Assembly: GCF_007923355.1 (NCBI RefSeq)
Contig: NZ_VOGO01000013.1
Span: 1 to 64,000 of the forward strand
DNA length: 64,000 bases
From: Falsiphaeobacter marinintestinus
GTDB lineage: Bacteria; Pseudomonadota; Alphaproteobacteria; Rhodobacterales; Rhodobacteraceae
Direction: 5' to 3'
The position numbers and the translations under genes are program-made. The notes under the pieces were generated by a model, which saw only the letters and a list, made by a program, of their open reading frames with translations, had not been told where the DNA came from and searched no databases. Of the stretch, positions 1 through 10,422 are shown in pieces; position 1 is the first letter of the stretch; each line of letters starts with the position of its first letter.

Positions 1-17
1 GGGAAGTGTGTTCACAT

Positions 18-70
18 GGGTCAATTCTCAGTGACAATTCAGGGCGATACCGGGTCAGTTCTCAGTGACA
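18..70. repeat. Two 19-bp direct repeats, possible insertion-sequence end
   Basis: GGGTCAATTCTCAGTGACA at 18-36 recurs with one change (A to G at the seventh base) at 52-70, 34 bp apart. Repeated GGGTCAATT-type units are typical of the ends of IS21-family elements, so this may be the right end of an element that lies to the left of the window. No transposase sequence is visible here, so the assignment rests only on the repeats. The repeat ends 24 bp from the gyrB stop codon. Confidence 0.35.
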
Positions 71-93
71 TTCAACACGTCCCTACAAATTCG

Positions 94-2535
<2,442 letters not shown>

Positions 2536-2553
2536 TCATTTTATACGTTTTCT

Positions 2554-2580
2554 TGGGGGGGATGTCACGCCGATCCCCCA
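2554..2580 (-). other. Hairpin between the LysE-family gene and gyrB
   Basis: TGGGGGGAT and ATCCCCCA face each other across nine bases in the 78-bp gap. The hairpin could end the upstream transcript or sit in the gyrB leader. No U-run follows it on the minus strand, so it is not a standard intrinsic terminator. Confidence 0.3.
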
Positions 2581-2589
2581 GATTTTGTG

Positions 2590-3210
2590 TTACGTAAATG
2601 GGATGACAAGCCCCACGAGGATCAGCAGCGCGCCAGCCACCTGATTGGTCCGTTTCAGCGCCGCGGGAGAGCTCAGGATCGTCCGCAACTGGGCAATCAT
2701 CCCGGCCAGCGCAAGGTTGCCAATAAGCGGCACGATCAGCGACACGGAAACGATGGCAGCAATGTCCCAGCGGGTCAGCCGGGTCAGGTCAAAGAACCCC
2801 GGCAACAGCCCCATATAAAACAGGATCGCTTTGGGGTTACTCAGAATCACCACAACGCCTGCGACAAACCCGGCCCACATGCCTGGGCGTGTCAGGCGAG
2901 AGTCTGCTGAGATCTTGCGCCCTGCATTTCGAAGGGTCTGTACGCCCAAAGCGACGAACATGACCACGGCAACGCCTTTCAGCACTATCGCCAGTTGATC
3001 GAACGCTCCGACCGCCCAGCTTACCCCAAGGATCGCCAGCAAGGGCCAGATCATGTCGCCAACCACGACCCCCAGCGCCAAAGGCCATGCGGCGCGGAAC
3101 CCGCCTGACAGCGACCGGGCCGCCAGTGCCATCCAGACCGGACCCGGTGTCAGAAACAGGATGAACACCGCACCGGCATACAGCGCGAGATCCCAAGGTG
3201 ACAGTGTCAC
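2590..3210 (-). CDS. LysE/RhtB-family amino acid exporter
   Basis: This 206-residue inner-membrane protein belongs to the LysE/RhtB efflux family, which exports amino acids. It opens with LYAGAVFILFLTPGPVWMALAA, which contains the family TPGP signature near residues 22-25, and has about six hydrophobic segments. SNPKAILFYMGLLPGFF in the middle is also typical. The start codon is GTG and overlaps the recF stop by four bases (GTGA), so translation is probably coupled to recF. The transported substrate cannot be told from the sequence. Insertion of a LysE gene between recF and gyrB is unrelated to replication. Confidence 0.85.
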   Translation of the reverse strand: MTLSPWDLALYAGAVFILFLTPGPVWMALAARSLSGGFRAAWPLALGVVVGDMIWPLLAILGVSWAVGAFDQLAIVLKGVAVVMFVALGVQTLRNAGRKISADSRLTRPGMWAGFVAGVVVILSNPKAILFYMGLLPGFFDLTRLTRWDIAAIVSVSLIVPLIGNLALAGMIAQLRTILSSPAALKRTNQVAGALLILVGLVIPFT

Positions 3211-4310
3211 GCCACGACCTCGACCTGCGAAATGCCATCCTGTTCAGTGACCAGAACCCGCATTGCGCGATCATTCAGCTCGGCAAACAATTCCGGACCT
3301 GTGCCGGTCATCCAGGCATGAGCACCAAGCGCGCTGATTTCATCATACAACGCAGCACGCCGCCCCGCATCCAGATGCGCCGCCACCTCGTCCAAAAGAA
3401 CAATCGGTGGCATTCCGATCTGCTCAGACAACGCGCGGGCGTTGGCCAGGATCAAGGAAATCAGCAACGCCTTTTGCTCACCTGTCGAGCAATCCTTGGC
3501 CGGGACACCCTTGGCCGCATAAACGCCATACAAATCCGAGCGATGCGGTCCGACCAACGCCCGCCCCGCCGCCAGGTCCCGAAATCGGCTTTCGGCCAGT
3601 GCGTCGCGCAAATCGGCCTCAGATCCGGGCATTTCACCTTCGCTTTGCACCAGATCCAGCTGGGCGACGGGAAAGGCGGTTTCGGCGCGCATCTGCGCAT
3701 CCGACAAGTACTCCAGCGCCATGACCCGTCCCTGATGCAGTTTATACCCCGACTGCGCCATCTGCGCTTCCAGTGCGCCATACCAGCCCGCATCCCGCAC
3801 CTGATCCTTCAGCAACCGGTTGCGCTCACGCATCGCCTTTTCATAGGCCAGCGCCGCTTCGGCATGAGAAGGATCAAAGCTCAGCGCCATCCGGTCCAAA
3901 AATCGCCGCCGCCCCTCGGCCCCTTCGATCCACAGACGGTCCATCGCGGGGATCAACCAGACAACTCGCGCGATCCGGCCCAAAGCGATCTGGCTCGCCG
4001 CCTTGTCGTCGATCTGAACTTGCCGTGCTGCGCCGCTGTCCGAGGTGATCGCCACCTCGTGCACCCGTCCCAGCGATGCAATCACTCCGGTCAGCTTCCA
4101 GCCCAAAGCTTCCGGCCGGCGCGCCATGTCGGCTGCACTGGCCCCGCGCAATCCACGCCCGGGGGAAAACAATGATACCGCTTCCAGGATATTGGTCTTG
4201 CCGGCCCCGTTCGGCCCATAGATCGCAACGGGGCGTCCGTCTAACTCAAGCGCGGCCCGCTTGTGCGACCGGAAATGCGACAGAGTGAGCGCGGTCAGTG
4301 CCAGGCTCAT
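3207..4310 (-). CDS. recF: DNA replication and repair protein RecF
   Basis: RecF is an SMC-like ATPase that helps load RecA at single-strand gaps through RecOR. The 367-residue protein has the Walker A motif GPNGAGKTN near residues 32-40, the ABC-type signature STGEQKALL in the C-terminal half, and the Walker B IVLLDEVAAHLD that follows it. A TTG lies six bases upstream in frame, but the ATG at 4310 has AGAAGGG seven bases before it and matches the family N-terminus (SLALTALTLSHFRSHK). It lies between dnaN and the LysE gene and is transcribed with them. A short dispersed intergenic motif overlaps its ribosome site. Confidence 0.96.
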   Translation of the reverse strand: MSLALTALTLSHFRSHKRAALELDGRPVAIYGPNGAGKTNILEAVSLFSPGRGLRGASAADMARRPEALGWKLTGVIASLGRVHEVAITSDSGAARQVQIDDKAASQIALGRIARVVWLIPAMDRLWIEGAEGRRRFLDRMALSFDPSHAEAALAYEKAMRERNRLLKDQVRDAGWYGALEAQMAQSGYKLHQGRVMALEYLSDAQMRAETAFPVAQLDLVQSEGEMPGSEADLRDALAESRFRDLAAGRALVGPHRSDLYGVYAAKGVPAKDCSTGEQKALLISLILANARALSEQIGMPPIVLLDEVAAHLDAGRRAALYDEISALGAHAWMTGTGPELFAELNDRAMRVLVTEQDGISQVEVVA

Positions 4311-4317
4311 CCCCAAT

Positions 4318-4369
4318 CCCTTCTTCTCTTGTCAAATACTCCTGCCGGAGGCATCGCGCGTCAGCGCGA
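4318..4369 (-). repeat. Dispersed motif plus two small hairpins between dnaN and recF
   Basis: Read on the minus strand this holds GGAGTATTTGACAAGAGAAG, one of four related copies in the window (others near 16787, 21117 and 31104). It is preceded by two small hairpins: TCGCGC/GCGCGA at 4354-4369 and CTCC/GGAG at 4339-4350. The AAGAAGGG that follows serves as the recF ribosome site. Similar sequences are, from memory, frequent between genes in Rhodobacterales; no function is known to me. Confidence 0.45.
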
Positions 4370-4371
4370 TC

Positions 4372-5490
4372 TCAGACGCGCATCGGCATAACCACATAGA
4401 CGGCGCTTTGGTCATTGCCTTCGCGCATCAGCGTCGGATCTCCGGACGAGTTGAACATGAAAACGGCGTTCTCACGGTCGACCTGGCTGGCAATCTCCAG
4501 CAGGTATTTCGCGTTGAACCCGATTTCCAGATGCTCGTCGGCATAGGCCACAGCCAGTTCCTCTTCGGCGGCACCACTGTCGGGTGCATTAACCGACAGG
4601 ACCAACCGGTCTTCGTCCAGCTGCAATTTCACCGCACGCGACCGCTCGGACGACACGGTGGCGACCCTGTCCACCGCTTGGGCGAATTCAGCCGCGTCCA
4701 CTTCCAGACGCCGCGTGTTGCCCTGCGGGATCACCCGCGTGTAGTCGGGGAAGGTCCCGTCGATGACTTTTGAGGTTAGTGTGATGTCAGGTGTTGCAAA
4801 GCGCACTTTGGTTTCACTGACAGACACGGCAATTGCCATATCGTCATCATCCAAAAGCTTGCGCAGTTCGCCCACGGTCTTGCGCGGAACGATCACGCCC
4901 GGCATGTCGGCTGCACCTTCAGGCAGGTCGGCGTCGATCCGGGCCAGACGGTGACCATCGGTGGCCACACAGCGCAGCACCTTGCCGCCATCCGATTCCG
5001 AGACGTGCATGTAGACGCCATTCAGGTAATATCGTGTCTCTTCGGTCGAGATCGCGAATTTCGACTTGTCAAACAACCGCCGCAGCATTCCGGCGGGGGC
5101 TGAGAAGTTCGACTGGTATTCCGACGATGCCATGACAGGAAAGTCTTCCTTGGGCAGGGTCGCCAGAGAAAAATTCGATCGGCCCGCTTCAACCGTCAAT
5201 CGGCCCGCCGCGCTATCCGCAATCAGGGTCACCAAAGCCCCATCGGGCAGTTTACGTACGATTTCGTGCAGCGTTGTCGCTGATACCGTGGTCGCCCCGG
5301 CACGCTCGACCTGAGCGAGGGCCTTGTCGACCACTTCGATATCAAGGTCCGTGGCGCGGAACTGAACGGTCTCACCCTCGGCTTCGATCAGCACATTGGC
5401 CAGGATCGGTATGGTGTTGCGCCGCTCAACGACGGACTGCGCTTGGGCCACGGCTTTCAGCAATGTGCCGCGTTCGATGCTGATCTTCAT
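4372..5490 (-). CDS. dnaN: DNA polymerase III beta sliding clamp
   Basis: The beta clamp forms a dimeric ring that tethers DNA polymerase III and other enzymes to DNA. The 372-residue length is normal for the three-domain protein. The sequence begins MKISIERGTLLKAVAQAQSV, typical of alphaproteobacterial clamps, and ends with the conserved VYVVMPMRV tail, in which the MPMR segment lies by the partner-binding pocket. GTFPDYTRVIP in the middle is also diagnostic. It is transcribed from its own 397-bp upstream interval after dnaA and is followed by recF. Confidence 0.98.
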   Translation of the reverse strand: MKISIERGTLLKAVAQAQSVVERRNTIPILANVLIEAEGETVQFRATDLDIEVVDKALAQVERAGATTVSATTLHEIVRKLPDGALVTLIADSAAGRLTVEAGRSNFSLATLPKEDFPVMASSEYQSNFSAPAGMLRRLFDKSKFAISTEETRYYLNGVYMHVSESDGGKVLRCVATDGHRLARIDADLPEGAADMPGVIVPRKTVGELRKLLDDDDMAIAVSVSETKVRFATPDITLTSKVIDGTFPDYTRVIPQGNTRRLEVDAAEFAQAVDRVATVSSERSRAVKLQLDEDRLVLSVNAPDSGAAEEELAVAYADEHLEIGFNAKYLLEIASQVDRENAVFMFNSSGDPTLMREGNDQSAVYVVMPMRV

Positions 5491-5887
5491 ATCCCTACAT
5501 CCTCCGAATGGCCCGGGAAGGGAAAACTACCGGTTTCCCCCTGCGGCACAAGGCTTTTATGGATTTCTGGTTGTTAAAGAGAAAGTCGTCAAGAGAACGA
5601 CCGTGTTCACGGTGGCCTAATTGACACAATTGCCCGCTGCGCTGACGTCTTGGTCGGCCCGAAATGCTGATTTGGTCCTGTTGCGGGGTTCGGAGACGGC
5701 AAATCAGGCAGAACATGTATGTCGCCCATCGAAAGCGTGACGTCACACCAGCCGCTCCCGTCAAATCAGGGGCCTCTCCGATACTGACGTGCACCCGCCC
5801 AGCCGCAATCGCCGGACTTTCAAAACACCAAAGGGCGGTCCAAAACCGCCCTTTCGTCTTTTCTTCCAGTCTTATCCGGGTCCAGCC
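5491..5887. other. dnaA-dnaN intergenic region
   Basis: This 397-bp stretch holds the dnaA terminator at 5830-5854 and presumably the dnaN promoter. I see no convincing gene, no cluster of DnaA boxes and no GANTC site in it. AGGG lies close to the dnaN start codon. Confidence 0.6.
5830..5854 (-). terminator. Intrinsic terminator downstream of dnaA
   Basis: AAAGGGCGGT and ACCGCCCTTT form a perfect 10-bp stem with a five-base loop. It lies 33 bp beyond the dnaA stop. The U-run on the minus strand is weak (GGTGTTTT); T-rich sequence also follows on the plus strand. Confidence 0.75.
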
Positions 5888-7279
5888 TTAGGCCTCCAAC
5901 GCCCGGCGCAGGATTTCGACGTCTTCCGCGATTTGCCCGTCGGTGGTCTTAAGCTCTTCGATCCGGCGCACCCCATGCATGACCGTGGTATGGTCGCGGC
6001 CCCCAAAACGGCGACCAATCTCGGGCAGAGACCGCGATGTCAGCTGCTTGCAGAGATACATCGCCACCTGGCGCGGGCGCGCGTAAGACCGCAGTCGCTT
6101 GGGCCCGATGATGTCGCTGAGGCGGATATTGTAATAGTCGGACACTTTCCGCTGAATCTCTTCGACGGTGATCTTGCGCTCGGACGCGCGCAAGACGTCG
6201 GCCAGACAATCCTGTGTCAGATCCATGTCGATCGGGCGACCAACAAGCGACGCAAAGGCAAACAGCCGGGTCAACGCACCTTCAAGAACCCGCACATTGG
6301 TCGAAATGCGCTGCGCAAGGAATTCCAGAACGCCATCGCAAATTTCCAGACCGGGATAGGTGCTGCGGTATTGCTGAATCTTGCTTTGAAGGATGCCCAG
6401 ACGAAGTTCGTAATCGGTGGGATGCAGATCGACGACCAAACCGCATTGCAGACGCGATTTTACCCGGTCTTCCAGATCCTTGATCTCGCCCGGGGCGCGA
6501 TCGGCCGAGATGATAATCTGTTTGTTTTGGTCTACCAGTGCGTTGAACGTATGAAAGAATTCTTCCTGTGTACCGTCCTTGCCCGCAATGAACTGAACGT
6601 CATCGACCATCAAAACATCGACTGATCGGAACAGGTGTTTGAAATCCATCGTACGTCGTTCGCGCAGGGCTTGAACGAAGCGGTACATGAACTGTTCGGC
6701 AGACAGATACAGCACGTTCAGTTCCGGCTTTCGCGCCCCTAACTCCCAGGCGATGGCGTGCATCAGGTGGGTCTTACCAAGACCAACACCGCCATACAGG
6801 ACCAGCGGATTGAACGTCACCGGACCACCTTCGCTGACACGGCGCGCGGCGGCATGGGCCAGTTCGTTCGGCTTGCCCACGACAAAGGAGTCAAATGTGA
6901 AACGGGAATCCAGCGGGGCGGTCTGCAACTGATCAGCGGTGTTCCGCGCGGTCGCGGTTTCGGCCCGAGCTGGTGCAGGTTTGGCTTCGGCGGTTTGCGC
7001 GGGTTTTGACGATTTCGACACCGGGCGCGTTGTCGAATTCGCGGCAACGCCAAAGGACAGGCTCTGCACTTTCTCGCCGGCTGTGCTCAGTTCGTGCAGA
7101 ATCAAATCGGCATAGTTCTGGCTGACATAGTTGCCCATGAAAATCGTCGGCACGGTGAATTTGGCAACACCATCTTCCAACGCCGCAAACTCAAGCGGTT
7201 CTATCCAGGTCTTATAGTTGTTCTGCCCGACCGTATTGAGCAGTTTCTCTTTGAGAATTCCCCATTTCTCTTGTGTCAT
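5888..7279 (-). CDS. dnaA: Chromosomal replication initiator DnaA
   Basis: DnaA binds boxes at the origin and melts DNA to start replication. The 463-residue protein has an N-terminal helicase-loading domain (WGILKEKLLNTVGQNNYKTWI), a low-complexity linker rich in Ala, Pro and Lys at about residues 90-130, the AAA+ domain with Walker A GGVGLGKTH and Walker B VLMVDDVQF, and the DNA-binding domain with GGRDHTTVMHGVRRIEEL. The start is placed at 7279 (MTQEKWG), the usual family start, rather than an in-frame codon seven residues upstream. The gene reads away from rpsT; the interval between them is rich in GANTC methylation sites. Confidence 0.97.
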   Translation of the reverse strand: MTQEKWGILKEKLLNTVGQNNYKTWIEPLEFAALEDGVAKFTVPTIFMGNYVSQNYADLILHELSTAGEKVQSLSFGVAANSTTRPVSKSSKPAQTAEAKPAPARAETATARNTADQLQTAPLDSRFTFDSFVVGKPNELAHAAARRVSEGGPVTFNPLVLYGGVGLGKTHLMHAIAWELGARKPELNVLYLSAEQFMYRFVQALRERRTMDFKHLFRSVDVLMVDDVQFIAGKDGTQEEFFHTFNALVDQNKQIIISADRAPGEIKDLEDRVKSRLQCGLVVDLHPTDYELRLGILQSKIQQYRSTYPGLEICDGVLEFLAQRISTNVRVLEGALTRLFAFASLVGRPIDMDLTQDCLADVLRASERKITVEEIQRKVSDYYNIRLSDIIGPKRLRSYARPRQVAMYLCKQLTSRSLPEIGRRFGGRDHTTVMHGVRRIEELKTTDGQIAEDVEILRRALEA

Positions 7280-7756
7280 GCAGCGCCTCACGCATCCCAT
7301 TTAGAAGGCCATTTTCTGGCCTGTTTCTGTCGTTGACCGGGTCGACCCGGTGGGATTCACGGCAAAGGGATACTGTGCGCCGACACCATGTGCCGGACAG
7401 CAAGCAGACCTGATATGATGGTAGTACCCGAACGAAATCCCACTGACCCGTGCAAAGGTTGCACAGCCCGTCCTGATCGAACACTACACACTCATATTTT
7501 GACAGGGTTGCGGAACTGCATTCGTTCTACAACGTGTTGAGTCTGCCGAATGATACCGGTTTTCTCAACTTAGCCCCAAATTCGTCCTGATGCCCGTCAG
7601 TCCGACTCGGTGCGCCTGTCCCCCCAGCGAGTGAATCGCATGGAAAGGGATAGCAACTTCGCTCGCGAACCGGCAACGAAACTATGCTGTTGACTCGGAC
7701 TTTGATGACAAAGAATCTCTCGCACCTGCAAAAAGGTGACGGGTATGTGACACATG
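7280..7756. promoter_or_regulatory. dnaA upstream region with six GANTC sites
   Basis: This interval separates dnaA from rpsT and has no convincing gene. GANTC occurs at 7354-7358, 7539-7543, 7604-7608, 7633-7637, 7692-7696 and 7713-7717, five of them within 179 bp. A CcrM-type GANTC methylase is encoded at 60567-61670. In Caulobacter, GANTC methylation state influences dnaA transcription, so a role in dnaA control or in the origin is plausible. I found no canonical TTATCCACA DnaA box, so calling this oriC would go beyond the evidence. Confidence 0.5.
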
Positions 7757-7785
7757 AAAAAAGGCGCTGCACAGTGCAACGCCTT
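7757..7785 (-). terminator. Intrinsic terminator of rpsT
   Basis: On the minus strand AAGGCG-TTGCAC pairs with GTGCAG-CGCCTT, with one internal mismatch, and is followed by six U residues. It lies 36 bp past the rpsT stop, a standard rho-independent terminator. Confidence 0.88.
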
Positions 7786-7820
7786 CATAACATTCGACTT
7801 TTACGATCTGAGAAATCAGA

Positions 7821-8084
7821 TCACGCCATCGCTTTGACGCGCGACGACAGGCGGGACATTTTCCGGGCGGCTGTGTTCTTGTGAAACACGCCTTTGGTCA
7901 CGCCACGCATCAGCTCGGGCTGAGCTTCGCGCAGCGCGGCTGTTGCGACGTCTTTGTCACCTGAAGCAATGGCTTCTTCAACTTTACGGAGTTGGGTGCG
8001 GATGCGCGAACGGCGGGCTTTGTTTACGGCGTAGCGGGCTTCGTTCTGACGGGCGCGCTTCTTGGACTGCGGCGAATTTGCCAT
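7821..8084 (-). CDS. rpsT: 30S ribosomal protein S20
   Basis: S20 binds 16S rRNA early in assembly of the small subunit. The 87-residue length, the N-terminus [26 protein letters not shown] and the C-terminal [20 protein letters not shown] are all characteristic. The protein is strongly basic and Ala-rich, as expected. It is a single-gene unit with a clear terminator at 7757-7785. Its position upstream of dnaA is common in Rhodobacterales and other Alphaproteobacteria. Confidence 0.98.
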   Translation of the reverse strand: MANSPQSKKRARQNEARYAVNKARRSRIRTQLRKVEEAIASGDKDVATAALREAQPELMRGVTKGVFHKNTAARKMSRLSSRVKAMA

Positions 8085-8280
8085 TTTGTACTGACCTCGG
8101 TTCGGGTTTCGTTCGTTTTGTACACGTGCTTCAAACCCGGATCCTGTCCGTTCACCAAAGTGATTCTAGCCAGAGCGGGCCGCACGCGCATGTATGACGG
8201 CGCTGATTAGACAAACCCGCCCCATTTGGCAAACAGAAAGTTCCACTGACAGGTGCTGCTGCCAAACGGGAGGTGACCGC

Positions 8281-8733
8281 TTAGTTGCCTGTTGCGATGG
8301 ATGTGAACCGTTCCAGAGCGCCGCGCATTTTCGCAACAGCCGGATTATCAGCTGCCAGACCATACGACGGCGCGACAGTCGTGGGGTCGGTATAAGTTGC
8401 CCAGGTCTGTCCGTTTGCATCTTCGTGAAAGAGAATCCTCAACGGCAGCTCAAGCGCCATGGTCTGACCTTGTTGCAGCGCCGTGCTGCCGATTTTCGGG
8501 CTGCCGAAGATCACCACGGTTGTCGGCCGCAGGGTTTCACCCACGGATGCGGCGCCTTTGGCGAAATCGACGGTCGTGAAGACCTGCGCCCCGGCGGCTT
8601 CAACAGCCTGCGTCAACCGGTCGACGGATTGGCCAACGTCTGCGTTGCTGGCGACATTGATGCGTTCAGCCATGGCGGTGTTCGCGGCAAATGTGATGAG
8701 ACATGCAGATACCAGTGTCTTGAAGTTTCCCAT
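8281..8733 (-). CDS. Secreted DUF302-domain protein
   Basis: This 150-residue protein starts with a signal peptide (GNFKTLVSACLITFAANTAMA, cleavage near residue 22) and continues as a DUF302 domain, seen in the pattern SVDRLTQAVEAAGAQVFTTVDFAKGAASVG followed by VVIFGSPKIGSTALQQ and LPLRILFHEDANGQTWATY. DUF302 proteins are small periplasmic or cytoplasmic proteins of unknown function. The gene is divergent from a winged-helix/TPR regulator, with 98 bp between the two starts, so shared control is possible. An AGGAGG site lies just before the start. Confidence 0.85.
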   Translation of the reverse strand: MGNFKTLVSACLITFAANTAMAERINVASNADVGQSVDRLTQAVEAAGAQVFTTVDFAKGAASVGETLRPTTVVIFGSPKIGSTALQQGQTMALELPLRILFHEDANGQTWATYTDPTTVAPSYGLAADNPAVAKMRGALERFTSIATGN

Positions 8734-8831
8734 GATGACCTCCTGTGTCGGGTTTCATGGCTCGATAAATGCATCGGTCAGGGGCATAGTGCTTGAGGGG
8801 CCTTGGGCGTTTTTGGGAGGATTCTGGGAGG

Positions 8832-10370
8832 ATGGCCGATTTGGCCACTGGACGCGGCGATATCTGGCGGTTTGGTCCGTTCTTGTTCAACCCGGCAGCT
8901 TTCGAGCTGACCCGGAACGATGAGAGCGTGAGCATCGAACCTCAGAGTCTGCGCCTTCTGGACTATCTGATCCGGCATCGTGACCGCGTTGTCAGCCGTG
9001 AGGATCTGGTTGATGCGATCTGGCAGGGACGCGCGATCAGCGACTGGGCAATCTCGGCCGCGATCAAGGCGCTGCGTGTGTCCTTGAGCGATCAGCAGAA
9101 GGACAGGCAATATGTCCGGACCGTTCACTCCCGTGGATATCGGTTTGTGGCTGACGTCAGAATCGAAGGCGCGCGCCCCCCGGTGGCTGACGAGAAAGAC
9201 CCGCCCATCGTTCTGGTGCGCCTGTTTCGTGCGCCGTCGGGCACGACGGATACCGGGTATCTGGCTGACGGTCTGACCGACGATCTGATTACCAGCCTCT
9301 CACGTCAGACCGGGTTAAGGGTGTTGTCGTACAACGCCTCGCGCGCGATGGCGGCGGGTGGGCCGCCTGCGAACGTGGCAGTTGATCACATCGTTGATGG
9401 CAGCGTGCGGCAACTGGACGAAACGATCCGCATCAACGTCGCGATTCTTGAACCTACGGGGACGCAGCAGATCTGGGCCGAACGGTTCGATCTGACCCGG
9501 GCCAGCCTGCTTGCCGGACATGACCGCATCGGAGATCGATTGGTCGATGTGTTGTTGCCGGGGCATGAGTCCCGCAGATTGGAGCCGCGCGGGACAAGAA
9601 ACAGTGCGGCGTATGACGCCTATCTGAAAGGGCGCTATGCCTATTTTCGATACGAGCCTGCTGCATTTGCCGAAGCGCTGACCCATTTCACCCAGGCCGC
9701 AGACCTGGATCCGGGGTTTGCGGATGCCTATGCGCAGCAAGCATATTGCCGGACCACCTTGTTTGTCTTTGGCTTGCCGGGGGCGGATAAAACTCTGGAC
9801 CGTGCCGAGGCTTTGGCGCGCAAGGCGATTGATCTGGATGAACGTTCCGCATTGGGTCACGCGCGACTGGGGTGGGTGCTGGGGTACCTGGGGCAACCCG
9901 AGGCGGTCACAGCAGCGTTTGACACGGCCATTGCCTGTGATCCCCATGATCCCGAAGTCTTGCTGGCTTATGGGGAAACGATGAATCGTCTGGCCCGTCC
10001 GCGCCGCGCCGAACCCTTGTTGCAGGCGGCGTTTGCCAAGGACAGTTACCATCCGCCGAGTTGGGAGTTCCCGAAAGGCCACACAAAGGTTTTGCTGGAA
10101 GATTTTGACAGCGCAATTGCGCATTTCCTGTCCGTGCTGGACCGGGTGGACCGGTTTATCCCGGCCCGTGTGCAACTTGCCCGCGCCTATTGGGAGGCCG
10201 GACAACAAGACGACGCCATCAAAATGGTCGAAGAGATCAGATTGAGGGCCCCCAAGTATAGTCTGGCCCATGCCGAGCGGATGTTTCCTTACCCGGTCGC
10301 GCATGAACGCAACCGTCTGCTAGAGGCGCTGTCCGGGGCGGGCATGCCGATGGTCCGGCATGACCCGTGA
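8832..10370 (+). CDS. Winged-helix transcriptional regulator with TolB-like and TPR regions
   Basis: The 512-residue protein begins with an OmpR/PhoB-type winged-helix DNA-binding domain (about residues 10-105; FELTRNDESVSIEPQSLRLL, TVHSRGYRFVADV). A TolB-amino-terminal-like segment follows (about 115-240; YLADGLTDDLITSLSR, DHIVDGSVRQLDETIRI, WAERFD). TPR-like repeats fill the rest (about 250-470). No membrane segment is evident, so it is probably cytoplasmic. The same layout occurs in CadC-like regulators and in the accessory part of some adenylate cyclases, but no cyclase domain is present. The ATG at 8832 was preferred to a TTG at 8793; GGGAGG lies 11 bases upstream. It is divergent from the DUF302 gene. 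Confidence 0.82.
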   Translation: MADLATGRGDIWRFGPFLFNPAAFELTRNDESVSIEPQSLRLLDYLIRHRDRVVSREDLVDAIWQGRAISDWAISAAIKALRVSLSDQQKDRQYVRTVHSRGYRFVADVRIEGARPPVADEKDPPIVLVRLFRAPSGTTDTGYLADGLTDDLITSLSRQTGLRVLSYNASRAMAAGGPPANVAVDHIVDGSVRQLDETIRINVAILEPTGTQQIWAERFDLTRASLLAGHDRIGDRLVDVLLPGHESRRLEPRGTRNSAAYDAYLKGRYAYFRYEPAAFAEALTHFTQAADLDPGFADAYAQQAYCRTTLFVFGLPGADKTLDRAEALARKAIDLDERSALGHARLGWVLGYLGQPEAVTAAFDTAIACDPHDPEVLLAYGETMNRLARPRRAEPLLQAAFAKDSYHPPSWEFPKGHTKVLLEDFDSAIAHFLSVLDRVDRFIPARVQLARAYWEAGQQDDAIKMVEEIRLRAPKYSLAHAERMFPYPVAHERNRLLEALSGAGMPMVRHDP

Positions 10371-10377
10371 TATCGTC

Positions 10378-10405
10378 AGCCCGACACCGCTTGGGCCGTC
10401 GGGCT
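10378..10405. terminator. Bidirectional terminator between convergent genes
   Basis: AGCCCGAC and GTCGGGCT form an 8-bp stem with a 12-base loop in the 52-bp gap between the TPR regulator and the RTX gene. GGTTTGATTTATT follows on the plus strand, so it can serve the plus-strand gene and perhaps both. Confidence 0.7.
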
Positions 10406-10422
10406 GGTTTGATTTATTGATG

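Noticed and set aside
7280-7756. Chromosomal origin (oriC)
   Set aside because: The interval is next to dnaA and rich in GANTC, but I found no TTATCCACA-type DnaA boxes and no clear AT-rich unwinding element. The evidence supports only a regulatory region.
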